From Petunia secreta (Eukaryota > Streptophyta > Magnoliopsida > Solanales > Solanaceae): DNA of 64,000 nt. Within the stretch, counting starts at the first letter, position 1. Each line of letters opens with the position of its first letter. The stretch lies in NCBI GenBank assembly GCA_029990175.1, contig JARKIP010000021.1, positions 15,133,501 through 15,197,500 of the forward strand. The letters are read 5' to 3'. Positions 1 to 12,109 of the stretch are shown here, in pieces. The notes under the pieces were generated by a model. That model was not told the origin of the DNA. It worked only from the letters and a program-made list of their open reading frames with translations, and searched no databases. Both the position numbers and the translations under genes were made by a program.

Positions 1-548
1 CAAGGAATTTACGGAACATCTCAACAGTCAGCATAGTTTAAATGGGCAGTTATTAGCATTATCGTACGCGATCATTCATTAAATGATCGTTAAGGCAATC
101 ACTACAGCCCGGCGGTTACAACTTCGCTGAATGGGTGCCTGGCGGTTACTCATCCAGACGGTTCCACGCCCAACGGCTAGTACAATCCCAACGGGCGCCT
201 CTCAGGCCTATAAATAGCGTTTATCTTAACCAATTGTAACGACTTTTACTTCTTGTCTATATTATCAATAAGAATACTCTCTCTCTCTCTGTCATTTAGA
301 TACACTCTTAGTTCTTATTACTATTTTAGCGATTGGATCATCTAAAGTGTGGACATCGACCAACTCTCCCCGGAGACGAAGGATATGATACGTTTGCCTC
401 TCTTTGCTTTCGTTTACACTTTACTTTTGATGTTCTATATTGATATCATTTGATTCTCCGTACGAATTTTTAATCTCAACTATTGATCGTGACTCCGCAA
501 ATATAAATTTAATTGTTAATTGCCCTAAAATCGGATCTAGGTTAAACA
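1..548 (+). mobile_element. 3' part of a gypsy (Tat-like) LTR, cut by the window edge
   Basis: The last 75 bases resemble the end of the Tat LTRs at 37731-38390 and 48696-49355: both contain a CGTGACTCCGC block, an ATAAATTTAATTGT block and the terminus GGTTAAACA. A TATA box (CCTATAAATAG) lies near 206-216 and a CT microsatellite near 278-292. No primer-binding site follows 548, so this is a 3' LTR or a solo LTR rather than a 5' LTR. The left end is outside the window. Confidence 0.7.
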
Positions 549-2019
549 GAATGGAGTTCTAGGGTTTCTCCCATCCTATTGTATGTATTTGCTATATTTT
601 TTTAAAAAAAAATGCTCTGCTTTGAAATTGATGTAATATTGATATTTTTGTGTAATGGGAAACTTGTCTTTGTATACTTATGTTAGAAGCCCTTCTTTTC
701 AAAGATTCAATGGAAGCCTATTCTCAGTCCTACCTAGACTCATTCTTAGGTCCAAACTAAAATTGGTCTACATCGTGGGTTCTTTCAGATAATTTAAGGG
801 CAATGAATACAAGTTTGTAATTGCCAAATTCAACTTTCAAGTCGGGGCGTGTAAGTTAGAAGTGGCATTTGCTGGATCGATTGATTTGCGAATGCTTAAT
901 GCCACTTACTAGTTGATGCGTATAAGTCATGTTTTTTGAAGGACTGTTTATAAAAATACTCATCAAAATCAAATTATTTATGCGCTTTTAGTACCTATCA
1001 ATATCATATTTACCCGAAATATTCATAAATTATTTACCGGTCTTACCCTTTCAGGTATGGCCAAATATACCATAAAGGTATACATTGAAGAGACAATATA
1101 CAATAAAGGTATATAGGAAATTGAAAAAAAGTCAATATTCCTTTGTAACCATAGTTTTATATAGTATAACATAAAGGTATACACTTGAAAAGACAGTATT
1201 CATGAAGTTATACAGTAAAAATCGGTAGACCGAATATACCATAAGGTATGCTATGGAAAGACAATATACTATAAAGATATAGAGTAAAAATTGGTAGATC
1301 GGATAAATACTTCGAATCAAATGATTAAAGTAATTTTTAATGAATAGGCCGAGTAAATATTTTGGTTTACATAAGTACGTCGTGTAAAATTCCTACTTTA
1401 AATTAGACTCATAAATGATATTTTTAATGCGACTTTGAAATTAAATAGGCCAGCAAAACATATCTTGAGCCCGTGGTACGCATACCAAATTTTGAAGACT
1501 AATTTTATGACATATTCTTAGAAAATATATGAGATAGATAATTTCAGGATTGTAATATCATTTTCTCGAATATGTCATCTTATTTCTCCAACTAAACATA
1601 ATTTAAACTGATTCTAAATTTAATCCTGAGATTATAAATTTTTATCCCTCCAACCAAATAACACTTTAATGCGAAAATCCAGATATAGGTTAATTCATAT
1701 TTTTGATATTATTAAACTTTAAGGGTGATTTATAAAATTAGGACACATTAGGCGCTAGTTTGAACGTTTAGTCGCACTTAACAATACTTTTAAAAATATG
1801 GCCTTGTGGGTATAAGTTTTAATTAGGTTTAATATGTTTTCTGCTCATTGATATAACTTTTAATTAATTGAGACCTTGCTAAGTAGGCAACAAATTATAC
1901 TATATTCAACGTGTATAACTTATGTTACGTGTAGAACTCCTACCTAATAGACAAACCTACAACTTATGTCCAATGGACATCAAATGCTATATTTAAAGAT
2001 TTTGTTTATTGGGGCTAAG
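549..2019. other. AT-rich non-coding DNA
   Basis: No coding region is supported. The stretch is AT-rich with short, broken reading frames. The only structure seen is the diverged repeat near 1065-1310, listed separately. Confidence 0.6.
1065..1310. repeat. Diverged tandem repeat with ATACCATAAAGGTAT hairpin core
   Basis: Three to four diverged units, each with a near-palindrome of the form ATACCATAAAGGTATA, then a GAAAAGACAATAT-like block, then AGTAAAAATTGGTAGATCGG. The spacing between units is about 65-80 bp. It gives rise to a meaningless minus-strand ORF. Confidence 0.5.
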
Positions 2020-2028
2020 GGTTAAAAC
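2020..2028. repeat. 9-bp target-site duplication, left copy
   Basis: GGTTAAAAC, repeated exactly at 4757-4765 at the other end of the MULE-like element. Confidence 0.7.
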
Positions 2029-2189
2029 GTAAAAACTTTGCGTGGGAGCTTGTTTGGGGAAATTTTGATGCGTAGCTATTTTTGGACGCACTCAAAGAGT
2101 TTTATCCACCGTTTCAAAATTTATTGAGAAATAGCCAAAAATTCACGCGCACACTTGCGCTCCATTAGCGTTGGAAAAACACCCCCAGA

Positions 2190-2440
2190 CTAGTCCCATA
2201 ACAAAATATTGTTTAAAGTCCAAGTATTTTGTTATGGGACTGAAGCTTTATACAAAGTCCCATAACAAAATAATCCCATAACAAAATAATGGGGTTTATC
2301 CCATAACAAAAGTCACATCAAAGGGATATTTGTTCAAAGCCCCAGTATTTTATACTGGGGTTAGTTTACTGAAGCTTCCCAGTATAAATACTGGAGATTT
2401 GAACAAAACCCAGTATTTATACTGGGACTTGTCCGGAGGT
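2190..2440. repeat. Cluster of hairpin-forming palindromes in the left TIR
   Basis: AGTCCCATAACAAAATA is followed about 35 bases later by its complement TATTTTGTTATGGGACT. CCCATAACAAAA then recurs three more times. Next comes a second set built on CCAGTATTTATACTGG (2340-2430). Several hairpins of 12-17 bp could form. No protein is encoded. Confidence 0.7.
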
Positions 2441-2989
2441 GACTATCTCTCAGCGAATTTATTTTTGACGGCTACAAATCAATTAGCGCCAGGCCCCTAC
2501 GCGAAATTTTTACGCTTGTTTGGCACCAAAAAATTTCACGCAGTACCCATCATAGGCACTGGTCTTACCCATTTGTCCCCAATTTCAAATGTTTTAAGTA
2601 AATGCCTTCCACATCATCCCTAACTATGCAAAAGGACTATTTTGCCCCTGCCTAAACTCAATTTGCATGGAACAGTCTCCTTCTCTCTTTCCTCTTTTCT
2701 TTCCTTCTCTCCTTCTTCCTTCATTTCCTTCGTTCTTCTTTGTGTCCTAGAGAGATTTAGGAAATCTATAAAAAAAAAAAAATTTAATTTGTGTTATAAT
2801 GTAACTTTTATTTTAATCCTTTATTTGTTTTTATTTTTTCTGTATTTCTTTTTGGTAATTATTATATATACACTTATCTGTAAGTTTTCTCCATTTTGAT
2901 TAATGATCGTTGAATTAAAATTGACGTTCCTGTGATTTTTTTTACTTCTTATGCTTGATTAAGATGATTTTAAGGTTCTTATTGGCAAT

Positions 2990-4120
2990 AACAATTAGAT
3001 ATTGTTGTTGCTCATTGCACAGAGCTTAAAGTCTTGGCTATTGCCATTAATGCAGAGACTTTCTCTGCAAGTAGCCTCTATTGTACAGAGATTAAAGTCT
3101 TGGCTATTGTCAAGACTTGAAGAGACTTTCTCTGCAAGTTGCCTATTGCATAGATCTTAAAGTCTTGGCTATTGCCAATACTTGTAGAGACTTTGTCTGC
3201 AGGTTGCCTATTGCACCAGATCGTAAAGTATTGGCAAGTGCCAATACTTTCAGAGACTTTCCTTACAAGTTGCCTCCTTCCACCCGACCTTAAAGTGTTG
3301 GCTATTGCCAAACGTTGCAGAGAATTTGGCAACATCACTTGGGTGGTGTTACCATTGATAAAAGAAGTTGGTTTCTTGAATTTTCCAGTGATAAGTTTAT
3401 CCTTAATGACGATGTTCGTAACTTTCATTCAAATTTTTTTTTTTTTTTTTTTTTTGTGTTAGATTCTACTTTGATTTCCTAGTTAAGGCTCACATTGTAC
3501 CAGAGCTTGAATTATTGGCAATAACCAAGACTTGGAGACTTTCTCGCAAATTACCCAATGCTACAAGGTTTGAAGTCTTGGCAATTGCCAAGAAGTCTAT
3601 GCAAGGTGCTCATTGCACCAGAGCTTGAACTCTTGGCAATAACCAAGACTTGAAGAGACTTTCTCTGCAGATTACTCACTGCAATAGAGCTTGAAGTCTT
3701 GGCAATTGCCAAGAAGATTGTGCAAGGTGCCCATTGCACCAGAGCTTGCACTCTTGGCGATAGCCAAGACTTGCAGATACTTTCTATGCAAATTAGCCAA
3801 TACAACCGGGCTTGAAGTCTTGACAATTGCCAGGAAGTCTTTGTAAGGTGCCTATTACACCAGAGCTTAAACGCTTGGCAATAGCCAAGATTTGCAGAGA
3901 TTTTCTTTTTCAAGTTGGCCACTACAATAAAGGTTGAAGTCTTGGCAATTGCCAGGGAAGTCTGTGTAAGGTGCCATTGCGCCAGAGCTTAAATTAAACT
4001 CTTTGCATAGCCAAGACTTGCAGAGACAAGTTTTCCATTGCAACAGAGCTTAAAGTTTTCGCAATTTCCAAGAAGTCTGTGCAAGGTGCCCATTGCCAAG
4101 AAGTTTGTGTAAGATGCTCA
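2990..4120. repeat. Tandem array of about 120-bp dimers with CTTGGCAATTGCCAAG palindromes
   Basis: Two alternating unit types recur. One (about 66 bp) runs CTCTTGGCAATAGCCAAGAC, CAGAGACTTTCTCTGCAA. The other (about 55 bp) runs GTCTTGGCAATTGCCAAGAAG, TGCAAGGTGCCCATTGCACC. Each contains one to three short palindromes (TTGGCAATTGCCAA, GCAGAGACTTTCTCTGC, GGTGCCCATTGCACC). The same array recurs at 56780-57695 and 60150-61100. ORFs inside it are repeat artefacts. A poly-T tract sits at 3427-3454. Confidence 0.8.
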
Positions 4121-4756
4121 CTTTCATAGATTTTCTACAAGGTTATCCAAATGAATGTAAGAGAGTAGGATTTTGAAGGAATCTAACCTTGAATCTTCGT
4201 TTCAATGGAGGAATCTGTAAAAGTTGTAGGTTTTTTGGGTTTAGAGATTGTTTGAATGGAGAAAAGGAATGAGAGGATAGTGTGGGTCTTTTTATTCGTT
4301 GTGAGGGTTATTTTCGTCCGGAATAAGTTTCATTAAACTAATGGAGGGCAGTTTTGTTAAACCACTGTTATTGAGGGCATTTTGGCAAACCATTGCTTCC
4401 CGTGTCATATTTTTGCAATTCAGCCATTTGGCACGCGCTAATTGATCCGTAGCCACTGTGCACAAATTCGCTGAAAAATAGTCGGATCCGAAAAAGTCCC
4501 GCTATTTTATACCTGGACTTTACTGAGACTTTTACATAAAACTCTGATTTTTGTTGAAAATTTGAATAAAACTCCAGATTTTCGACTGGAGTTTAGTTTA
4601 AAGTCTCACGTATTTGTTATGTGGCTAGTCTGAGTGTTGTTTTAACGCCAAGAGGCTGTAAGTGTGCGGGGAGGTAGGCTATTTCTCAATGAATTATAAA
4701 ATTGTGGACAAAACTCACTTAAGGCGTCCAAAATTAGCTACGGATCAAAATTTCAC

Positions 4757-4765
4757 GGTTAAAAC
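4757..4765. repeat. 9-bp target-site duplication, right copy
   Basis: GGTTAAAAC, the partner of 2020-2028. Confidence 0.7.
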
Positions 4766-5530
4766 TACATCATATGGTGGGGAAAGTGCATGGGTACTTT
4801 TTGGCGCATTATTACACTTTCAGTTATTTGTTAGTGTCGTTTACAATGGCTGATCTCTTAGAGTCCAATTGCCCATTTTCAAATTATTGGGTTTGAAGTT
4901 CTAGCCAAGTTAAACGGACTTTAGCCTCTCTTTTTTGTTGTCTAAAATTGAAATCTGCTAAAAAAATTTCTCAGCTTCAGATTTTTTGTCTTAATTTGGC
5001 TTATTTTCGGACAAAAAGAAAATAAAATTAGATAAAATTTGATACAAAAATTGCAGCCCCGATGGTTTGATAGGCGACTACATTAGCAAACAGTTTTTCA
5101 AAATTAACTAACATGGGTACAACTGACTGCTCGAAAATTTTTTATGGGAAATTTATGGAAATAAGACACTTACAGCGCCCCGTTACAAATTTTAGTCCCA
5201 ATAAGAAAAGAATTACAAATTTGTACACTATAAGAAAGTTCGTGGCGATAGTCAAATCATTCTATTAGAAAAGACGATAGCCAGATCATTCGATTAACAA
5301 AGACTTAGCGTTTTTCAAGATATTTCCTCTGACATCACCAATAGCTTTTTCATGACGATGCCTATTTTTGTAAGACTTCTCATACGAGTTAAAATTGTGA
5401 GGGCGGCGCCAGAAATGTCCATGCAAGGAAAAAGTTCTATTTTCACGTTATGGTGTCATTTTTCTACAATTTTTACACACTTTAGATACTTGAAGAAGCG
5501 CTCAAAGCATGACCTAGGCCAGAATAAATT
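4766..5530. other. Non-coding DNA between MULE-like elements
   Basis: Only short unrelated reading frames are present. I see no domain, RNA gene or repeat I can name. Confidence 0.5.
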
Positions 5531-5539
5531 ATATTTGAT

Positions 5540-6548
5540 AGGGCTATTTACACTTATATACAATCATACACCCTTTATTACAATAAAGAAAAAAATAGCG
5601 ATATTATTGATATTATAAAACATAGCAATATTTTTTAATACAAGTTGATAGAAACAACTAAAAGAGAAAAATTCTAGCCTCCATCTCCCATCCCTCCCTA
5701 TACTACCCCTCTTCTGCTGCCCCTACCGTCTGCTGCAGCTGTCACCGGTGCAAAATAGTGCTGAAAAATATAGAGATAGTAGCGGATAAACATTGCATAT
5801 GCAACTAGAAACAACACAGAAATATTACAAAAATAATGCATAAAAGTTCAAAAAAAGTATGCAGACAATGCAGAAATAGATGATGCAAGAAGAAATAGTG
5901 TAGATGTAAATAGAAATAATGTATAAAAAATAGAAATACTACAAAACAATATGAATACAAACAGAAACAGTTAGATACAATGTAGATACAATGAAATAAG
6001 AAGAAATACAATAAAATGAAAAGATGAAAAAATACAAGATTCGGCGAAAAACACCAAAATTGGCCAAAAATACCATATATATGGTCGGGAAACACCAAAT
6101 AATAGTAAAAAAATACTATATTTAAACAAAAAATACCAATATGATTGAATGAAAATTAAATTGACCAAAAATTACAATATCTAGGGGGAAAAGAAAAAAT
6201 CCTGAGCAAAATTCAACTGACCGACAAAACAAAATACTAACCAACAGAGGGAGAAAAAACCTAGTAGAAAGGGAGGAAGACGACGGGTTGTGAGTGGCTA
6301 GTGGTGGTAGTGGCAGAGGCCGGAGTTTCGACGATAGGGAGGAGTAGGAGGCCGATGAAAAGAGTGGCAGAGGGGGGGGGGGGGGGATTAAAATGTGGAA
6401 ATATGGTGGAAGAGACTAGGAATTTACTATATAGAATTTTTTTGCTATGTATTGTAATTAAGTCCTTACTTCCTCTATATTTTGTGCTTGTTCAAAAATG
6501 TCTTAGTATTTTGAAAAGTCTCCTAATTATACTTTTGAGTAATTTTTT
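5540..6548. mobile_element. Probable non-autonomous MULE (about 1.0 kb)
   Basis: The left end contains AAAACATAGCAATATTTTTT (5602-5630), and the right end has its inverted counterpart TTTTTTTGCTATGTATTGTAAT (6436-6457). The same terminal module occurs in the large MULE and in the 26024-27136 element. The flanks ATATTTGAT (5531-5539) and TTATTTGAT (6549-6557) match at 8 of 9 positions, fitting a MULE duplication, though the sequence is AT-rich. The interior has a poly-G run near 6370-6386 and no credible ORF. The exact ends are uncertain. Confidence 0.45.
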
Positions 6549-6613
6549 TTATTTGATAAGAAGTTCGGTTCGAGCAAGTCTTGCTTGACTTACGCGTTCC
6601 ATCATTAGATAAT

Positions 6614-6949
6614 GGGTGAAGTGCACGAATAGCCTAACTTTTTGCGTTCCATTTAAGTTTTAGCTAGCTTTTTTTTTAAAAAATTATTTAATTTAGCCAC
6701 TAGCTTGAACTTCAAGCCTTTGTCTCTCAACTTCAAGCCTTCAGCTTCTAAATTCAAACTTCAAGTTTGAAGTTGGGCATAACAACTTCTAACTTCAAAC
6801 TTTAAACTTTAAACATGGGCATAACAACTTCAAACCTTCAAGATCTGAAGTTTAACTTCAAACTTGAAGATTTGAAGTTAGGCATAAGCGATTTGCTGGC
6901 TAAAACCTAAATGGAAAAGCAAAACTAGTTGCCACATTAAATTTTAACT
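6614..6949. mobile_element. Small palindromic MITE (336 bp, MULE-type duplication)
   Basis: TTTTTGCGTTCCATTTAAG, TTTTAGCTAGC near the left end is matched in inverse near the right end (GCTGGCTAAAACCTAAATGG, AAAAGCAAAA). The flanks TTAGATAAT (6605-6613) and TAAGATAAT (6950-6958) agree at 8 of 9 bases. The interior (6700-6890) is packed with ACTTCAAACTTCAAGTTTGAAGTT-like palindromes separated by GGGCATAACAACTTC. Confidence 0.55.
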
Positions 6950-6956
6950 TAAGATA

Positions 6957-6965
6957 ATAAACAAA
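6957..6965. repeat. 9-bp target-site duplication of the KI-MULE, left
   Basis: ATAAACAAA, identical to 25522-25530. Confidence 0.8.
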
Positions 6966-7377
6966 GGCAAAATTACGCTGCGTGTCGATTAAGGCATCCT
7001 TTTTAAAAAACCTAACGCTATTTTACCTTTTTACCAAACGTAGCAATATTTTTACCCATGCTACCTATTAAAGCAAAAACTATTAAAAGATACTATTGAA
7101 CAATAACCCCCACCAAAAAATCAAAAAATACAAAGAGACCCATTAACCAAACACTGAACATACGCTCATTACCAGTTGCTCCTTTCTCATTCGACACTCA
7201 GGCAATTTTTGCGATTCTCACTGCGATTTCTTGTGCTTTTCGCCATAATTTTCCAATGCATGCCTCTGATTTTTATGTAAGTATTGCTTTTATTCACTAT
7301 TTTTTTCGTAATTAAACTAATTTTCATGATTTTCACTTTTTTTTCTCCTTTTTTTTAGAAAATCCTAATTTGCTGAA

Positions 7378-9589
7378 ATGGGTAAACTGGCTAGTACCCC
7401 TTCTCCACGTCAAATTCGGGCTGAAATACAGTCGTTTAAGGCGTCCGTTACTCCTTCAAAAATAAAGGTCTATGAAGGCAAAGACCTTGATGTTCCTATA
7501 TCTTCCAAAAGAAAGTCCAAGACTGGTGAAATAATGTTTAGAAGGAAAACAAAAATTGATTCTGACTTTGTCGAAGAAGTCACTGTTGGGGATACCCGGA
7601 AAAAATTACGATTTGGTGTTGTAGATAAGGCTTCTGAGGTATTCCTTGTAATTTTTTTATATTTTTCAATTTTTCTGTATATTTGATTCTAATTTGACCT
7701 TTATACTGTGTATTTGCTTTTTGTTCAATGTATATTCTGTGGCTTTTGAATTGTATGAACCATATTTTAATGTTTGTTCACTGTTTTATTCTTGTATATT
7801 CCTTGTATTTGCCTTGTATGTTTAGTGTATGCACTACTAATTGTGTTGAATTCATGGCTTTTGTGTATATCGAATCTGTGTTTTTTACTTTTAAGTTTTC
7901 CCAAGCATTCATATATCTAGTGTATTTGTTGTGTATGTAATTATACTTTTACTATGTCTGTGTCTTTAGTTATACTTTTACTATGTTACAATAGCATATT
8001 AAGTGTATGAACCGAATCTCTATGTATGTCACTGACTAATTCTTGTATATATCCTGTATTTTTTCATTGTATGTCCAGTGTATTTTTTATGTCCACTGCT
8101 TCTGTTGTGTATGTAGTCATTCGTATGCTTTGTGCTTGTATTTTCTAGGTCCCTATTTTTCATGTCCCTGAGGATACAATTTATACCAAGATTGTCCATT
8201 TTACATGCCCCGTACATACAGACTTTCGACTATATTTACAGAAGTACTTGTCTGAAGCACAGTTGAGCATGTTTAGGAAGACATGCTTTGGCCGATTTTT
8301 AGATTTGCCTGAAACATATGCTCAACCTCTGTTGATTCGTCACTTGATGGCTTGGAAAATTCAAATCGATAAGCCTGATACATTTGCTATTTTTGTTAAT
8401 GGTGTGAAGTTGGAGTTTGGGCTGAAGGAATTTGGTGCTAGTTCTGGTTTGAAGTATTATGGGGATGAGATTCGTGTGTTTGATTCTCGTGTGCCAAATC
8501 GTATTATACGGAGTTACTTCCCTAATTTGAAAAAAGTTCCGCTTAGCTGCCTGGATGACTGTATTAAACAGAAATGGTAGATTGATGATAATGATGCAGT
8601 TAAGCTTTCGGTATTGTATGTGATATACAATTTCATATATGCAGTTGGTGCATCCAAGAAATGTTTTGTTTATAGGAAAGATATAGAGTTAATTGAATCT
8701 GGTGCATTTGAGCATTTCCCATGGGAAAAACATTCATTCGATTCATTATTCTTAAGTGTTAACAAGCGGTTGAAAGGTTCTGTTGGATACTACCAAATTA
8801 CCGGCTTGTCTCTTGCCTTGCAAATTTGGTTTTATGAGTGTTGCTCTAAAGTCGATCCTTCTTTTGCTGTTCCTATTCGCAATTTATTTTCTCGGATTCT
8901 GAAATGGAAAGTAGTTGACAGTCAACCTAGTTATAAAAAGTTGGCGAACGACATGTTCAAATCTGTTAGCAATCTGGTACATCCTTTTTTCGTATATCCC
9001 TTGTATTGCTCATGTATGCCAAATCTGCTTGGTGTTGTTATTTTCTTAAGTCAGTTTTGCTTTATTCTATGTTTGTAGGTTCAGTTTAGTAATTATTGTC
9101 CGACCGCCGCTGAGCTTTTTAATATTGTTTCTCTCGAGCTTTTGGAGGATCTGCTTGTCCCCAATTTCAGCCCGCCTGATACAGATGGTGCTCGTTCGTC
9201 TACTGATGGCACACCACCTGAGTCTCTAGCCAATCAGTAGCCACTATCAATAGTGGTGAATGCTAGTTCTGTGGTTGACTATGGCCGTGAGATACAAACA
9301 TTGAAGAGTAATGTTGCTTTGATATCCAGTGATCTTGCATCTTTTAAGACATATGTATGTATTTTTCATTAATTTAGTTTTTGTACTTAACGTTTGCTTT
9401 ATATAGTTATTTTATGCCACTTTTTCATGCGTCAAAGGTACTATTCATTTTATTCTTCCTGTATGCCTTTTGATGTGTTTTACTAATTTTTTTTCGTAGA
9501 TTGCCTAAGATGTTCCAACTGTTTCTATTGTTATACATTCTCCGGCTCGCACCGATGTTCACTATGACACTAATCATCAATTCGATATG
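7378..9589 (+). pseudogene. 5' half of a MULE-borne Ulp1-like gene: N-terminus and DUF1985 domain
   Basis: Inferred exons are 7378-7638, 8149-8976, 9079-9354 and 9500-9589, with GT-AG introns and matching phases. The first ATG begins MGKLASTPSPRQ, a basic leader. Exon 2 encodes a DUF1985 domain (CFGRFLDLP, then WKIQIDKPDTFAIFVNG, LEFGLKEFGASSGLK), the domain that precedes C48 peptidases in plant transposon-derived ULP-like genes. In-frame stops occur at 8578 (TAG), 9238 (TAG) and 9506 (TAA), each one C-to-T change from a Gln codon. The LTR element at 9590-18595 is inserted in exon 4, and the reading frame resumes in phase at 18601. It is not functional as it stands. The introns carry TGTATGT-rich simple sequence. 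Confidence 0.75.
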
Positions 9590-12096
9590 TGACACGACCC
9601 GTAATCTGGTTAGACCGTGCGGGCACCCGACATCCTTCCCTAGACCCGTCGGGCGAACCTTTATCAATTAAATTAGGAAAATAAATATAATTCAATTTAT
9701 AAATAATAACAAGACTTAGAAAAAGTACAAACATATTGATATCTCTAAGCTGTAAAAAAGAAATTACAGCTGACTACCAACATACTAGGTTTAGGGCTAT
9801 CCAGACAAGACATCTAAGAGCATAAAAGAAGAAAGATACCTCCTGAAGGGAGCAGAATGCAACTGAAATAATAACCAATAAACTGGTGGCCATCCGGAAT
9901 AAAAGCTGGTTCACCCTGACAGCTGAAGTCGTCTTCGCTCCTTCACAACGTGGCGAACTCAATCCTGGAGCGAACCTGCCGAAATGAAATAGATAGATAA
10001 GAAACAAACAACAAACAAGGGTGAGTCAAAAGGACTCAATAAGTGGGGCAGATTAGCCACCTCAAAGAATATGATAGCTAGCCAGGGAGAAGAAACAGAT
10101 AAACCAAATTCCTTTTATTTAAATTATAAAAAGGCAGAGCCAGATAACAACCGGAAACACGTAAGAAACTTCTAAACTCAACCAAGGGTGCGTGCCAGAA
10201 CACATCAACAAATAAGCAATGCACATATAAGCGGAACAGTAGTCATGTACCGCAAGTCTACACAATGGTATGAATTGAGATGATGAAATGAAGTGAGATG
10301 AAATAAAATGAAATGAAATGAAATACGATGCAAAGGGTCACATGCCCGTAATCTCATCCCGAAGCGGAATACTCCTGAATTCGAGGGGAATCCAATCTGA
10401 TAACCAACTGGAGCGGAATACTCTTGCTCCTGGGGCGGAATACTCCTACACCTGATATAATATAAACCAAAGGCGGAATACTCCTGCACTCTCTTGGGGC
10501 GGAATACTCCTGCACCCGATATAATGTAAAGCTGAGGTAGAATACTCCTGCACTCTCCTGGGGCTGAATCCTCCTACCCTCAATATGATACAATGGAGCG
10601 GAATACTCCTGCTCCTGGGGCGGAATACTCCTACCCTCAATATGATACAATGGAGCGGAATACTCCTGCTCCTGGGCCGGAATACTCCTACACCCAATTT
10701 GATATGCAATGTAATGCATATGAATGACATGTAATGCATATGAATGCAATGTGATGCAATAATAACCCTTCATCGGCACGGGACTTTCATCGACAGCTGG
10801 AAAGTAGATGCCAACTCACAGCCAGAGTACAATGCTCAGTTCCTCAATGCAATACCAACAACAGGACATAACATATAATATACAATGTAAATCCAAAGCT
10901 AAGGCGTAAGGAGTACACCTATCGGCAGCTACACACGTAAGGAATACGTGGTAGAAAATCCACGAGGCCCAAAGAAATGGATATAAACACTTACCTTATT
11001 ACAAAGTTAGTACATCCATTCAATAACCGCTTGTCCTTTGGTTTCATTGCCAAACGATCCACTCTATTCAATAAGCAGAAAAATATATCAAATTAGGCTA
11101 AAGGCTTCATTCCTCACATTTTAGAGCAATCTGGTTAGGATCCTGATACCCTATTCGCATACGTAATACGCAGACAGGCCTATGTACAGGGTTTAAGGTC
11201 ACATAACCAAACCCCAAATAATTTACATTTATATGTTGCCCATAACTCACTGAGTACGAATATATAATCAATTCCATTATCGGGGTCCACTTGACCCTTT
11301 AAACTATTAATTGAACTTATTAAAACGATGTATAATATTCAAAGTTTTACCGTTAAAACATAATTAAACATACGTAATAAACTCAAATAATGCATTAATA
11401 TCATTACCTGAATGTTTCGAGGTGAAAATTCTATCTTTTCTCCGGCTCTTTTCTCATTTTCTGATATTTTTTTAAATTGTTGCGTTTTCATGTATTGTTT
11501 CTGCTCCCCTTTGCTTTAAGCTTCAAAAAGGAAGCTTTCAGATATTATCTCCCACTGCCAACATTATATATTTTATGTTTTTCCTTTTTTTTCTTTTCTT
11601 TTATTTGATTTTCTTTTCACGACGAAAATTAAAACGATACCCTATATTATTCGAAATAATTCCAACTTTGCATACAAGTTATACAAAATATATGTAATAT
11701 ACTTTATAAGGCGGATCTCAAATCGGATTCCCGAAACTGAAGATTCAAATTTAAATGGAAAAGTTAAATTATATAACTTTCGGCATTTTAGCGGAAACTA
11801 GCCGAACAATATCGAAATTCACTTTCGAAAGTTTACAAAAGTCATAAATATTCATATGAACCCAACGGCGCTTTTGGATTTCGAATCGGAGTTCATTCAC
11901 CAAAACCGAGCTTGAAAATCTCTTTTTAATATTTATCGACAATAAAAACTGAAACCTTCTTCCGATGCCTACCAAACGAGGTCTGATTTAGTTCAAATTT
12001 TACAGACAGGTCCTAATGGATATTACGAATATTTTAAAATTATCGGCACGCCCATCGAAGTCCTAACTTCCGAAAGGACTGACCGAGGTCGTTTCA
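9590..12096 (-). repeat. 3' LTR of the nested LTR element
   Basis: It matches 16140-18595 along its length. It carries an extra GAAAT-rich stretch of about 55-60 bp (near 10278-10340) that is missing from the other LTR. A minisatellite with core GGAGCGGAATACTCCTG occupies 10355-10690. Confidence 0.85.
10355..10690. repeat. LTR minisatellite, GCGGAATACTCCTG core
   Basis: Eight or more copies of GCGGAATACTCCTG separated by CACCTGATATAATATAAA-like or CCTCAATATGATACAAT spacers. GGAGCGGAATACTCC is nearly self-complementary. The second LTR has the same array at 16845-17180. Confidence 0.8.
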
Positions 12097-12109
12097 TTCT
12101 CCTCCACTT
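12097..12109 (-). promoter_or_regulatory. Polypurine tract of the nested LTR element
   Basis: TTCTCCTCCACTT on +, so AAGTGGAGGAGAA on -, directly beside the LTR beginning TGAAACGACC. Confidence 0.7.

Larger units (their letters stand above)
2029..4756. mobile_element. Non-autonomous MULE-like fold-back element with long TIRs
   Basis: The sequence from about 2055 reappears inverted near 4613-4757. Matching blocks in order are AAATTTTGAT, CGTAGCTA, TTTTGGACGC, GAGTTTT, TTGAGAAATAGCC, GCGTT and CAGACTAG. A second matching block, CAGCGAATTT then ATCAATTAGCGC, lies at 2448-2495 and 4430-4480, so the inverted ends are about 340-470 bp. The 9-bp sequence GGTTAAAAC flanks both sides (2020-2028 and 4757-4765), the target-duplication length of Mutator-like elements. 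The first 27 bases look like a tandem duplication of the terminus. There is no transposase. The interior is palindromic repeats plus a 120-bp tandem array. Confidence 0.75.

Noticed and set aside
3078..3922. ORFs inside the CTTGGCAATTGCCAAG array (also 57336-57673 and 60152-60760)
   Set aside because: They are products of the tandem repeat, appear on both strands and are not conserved in phase between copies.
2990..4120. Possible CRISPR-like array
   Set aside because: Although repeats and spacers alternate, this is eukaryotic DNA. The units are palindromic dimers without variable spacers and lie inside a transposon.
10354..10779. ORF with repeated 'GVFRPRSRSIP' or 'CRSIPPQEQEYSAP' blocks (also 16808-17256)
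   Set aside because: It is the GCGGAATACTCCTG minisatellite of the LTR read in frame, with no homology or codon signal.
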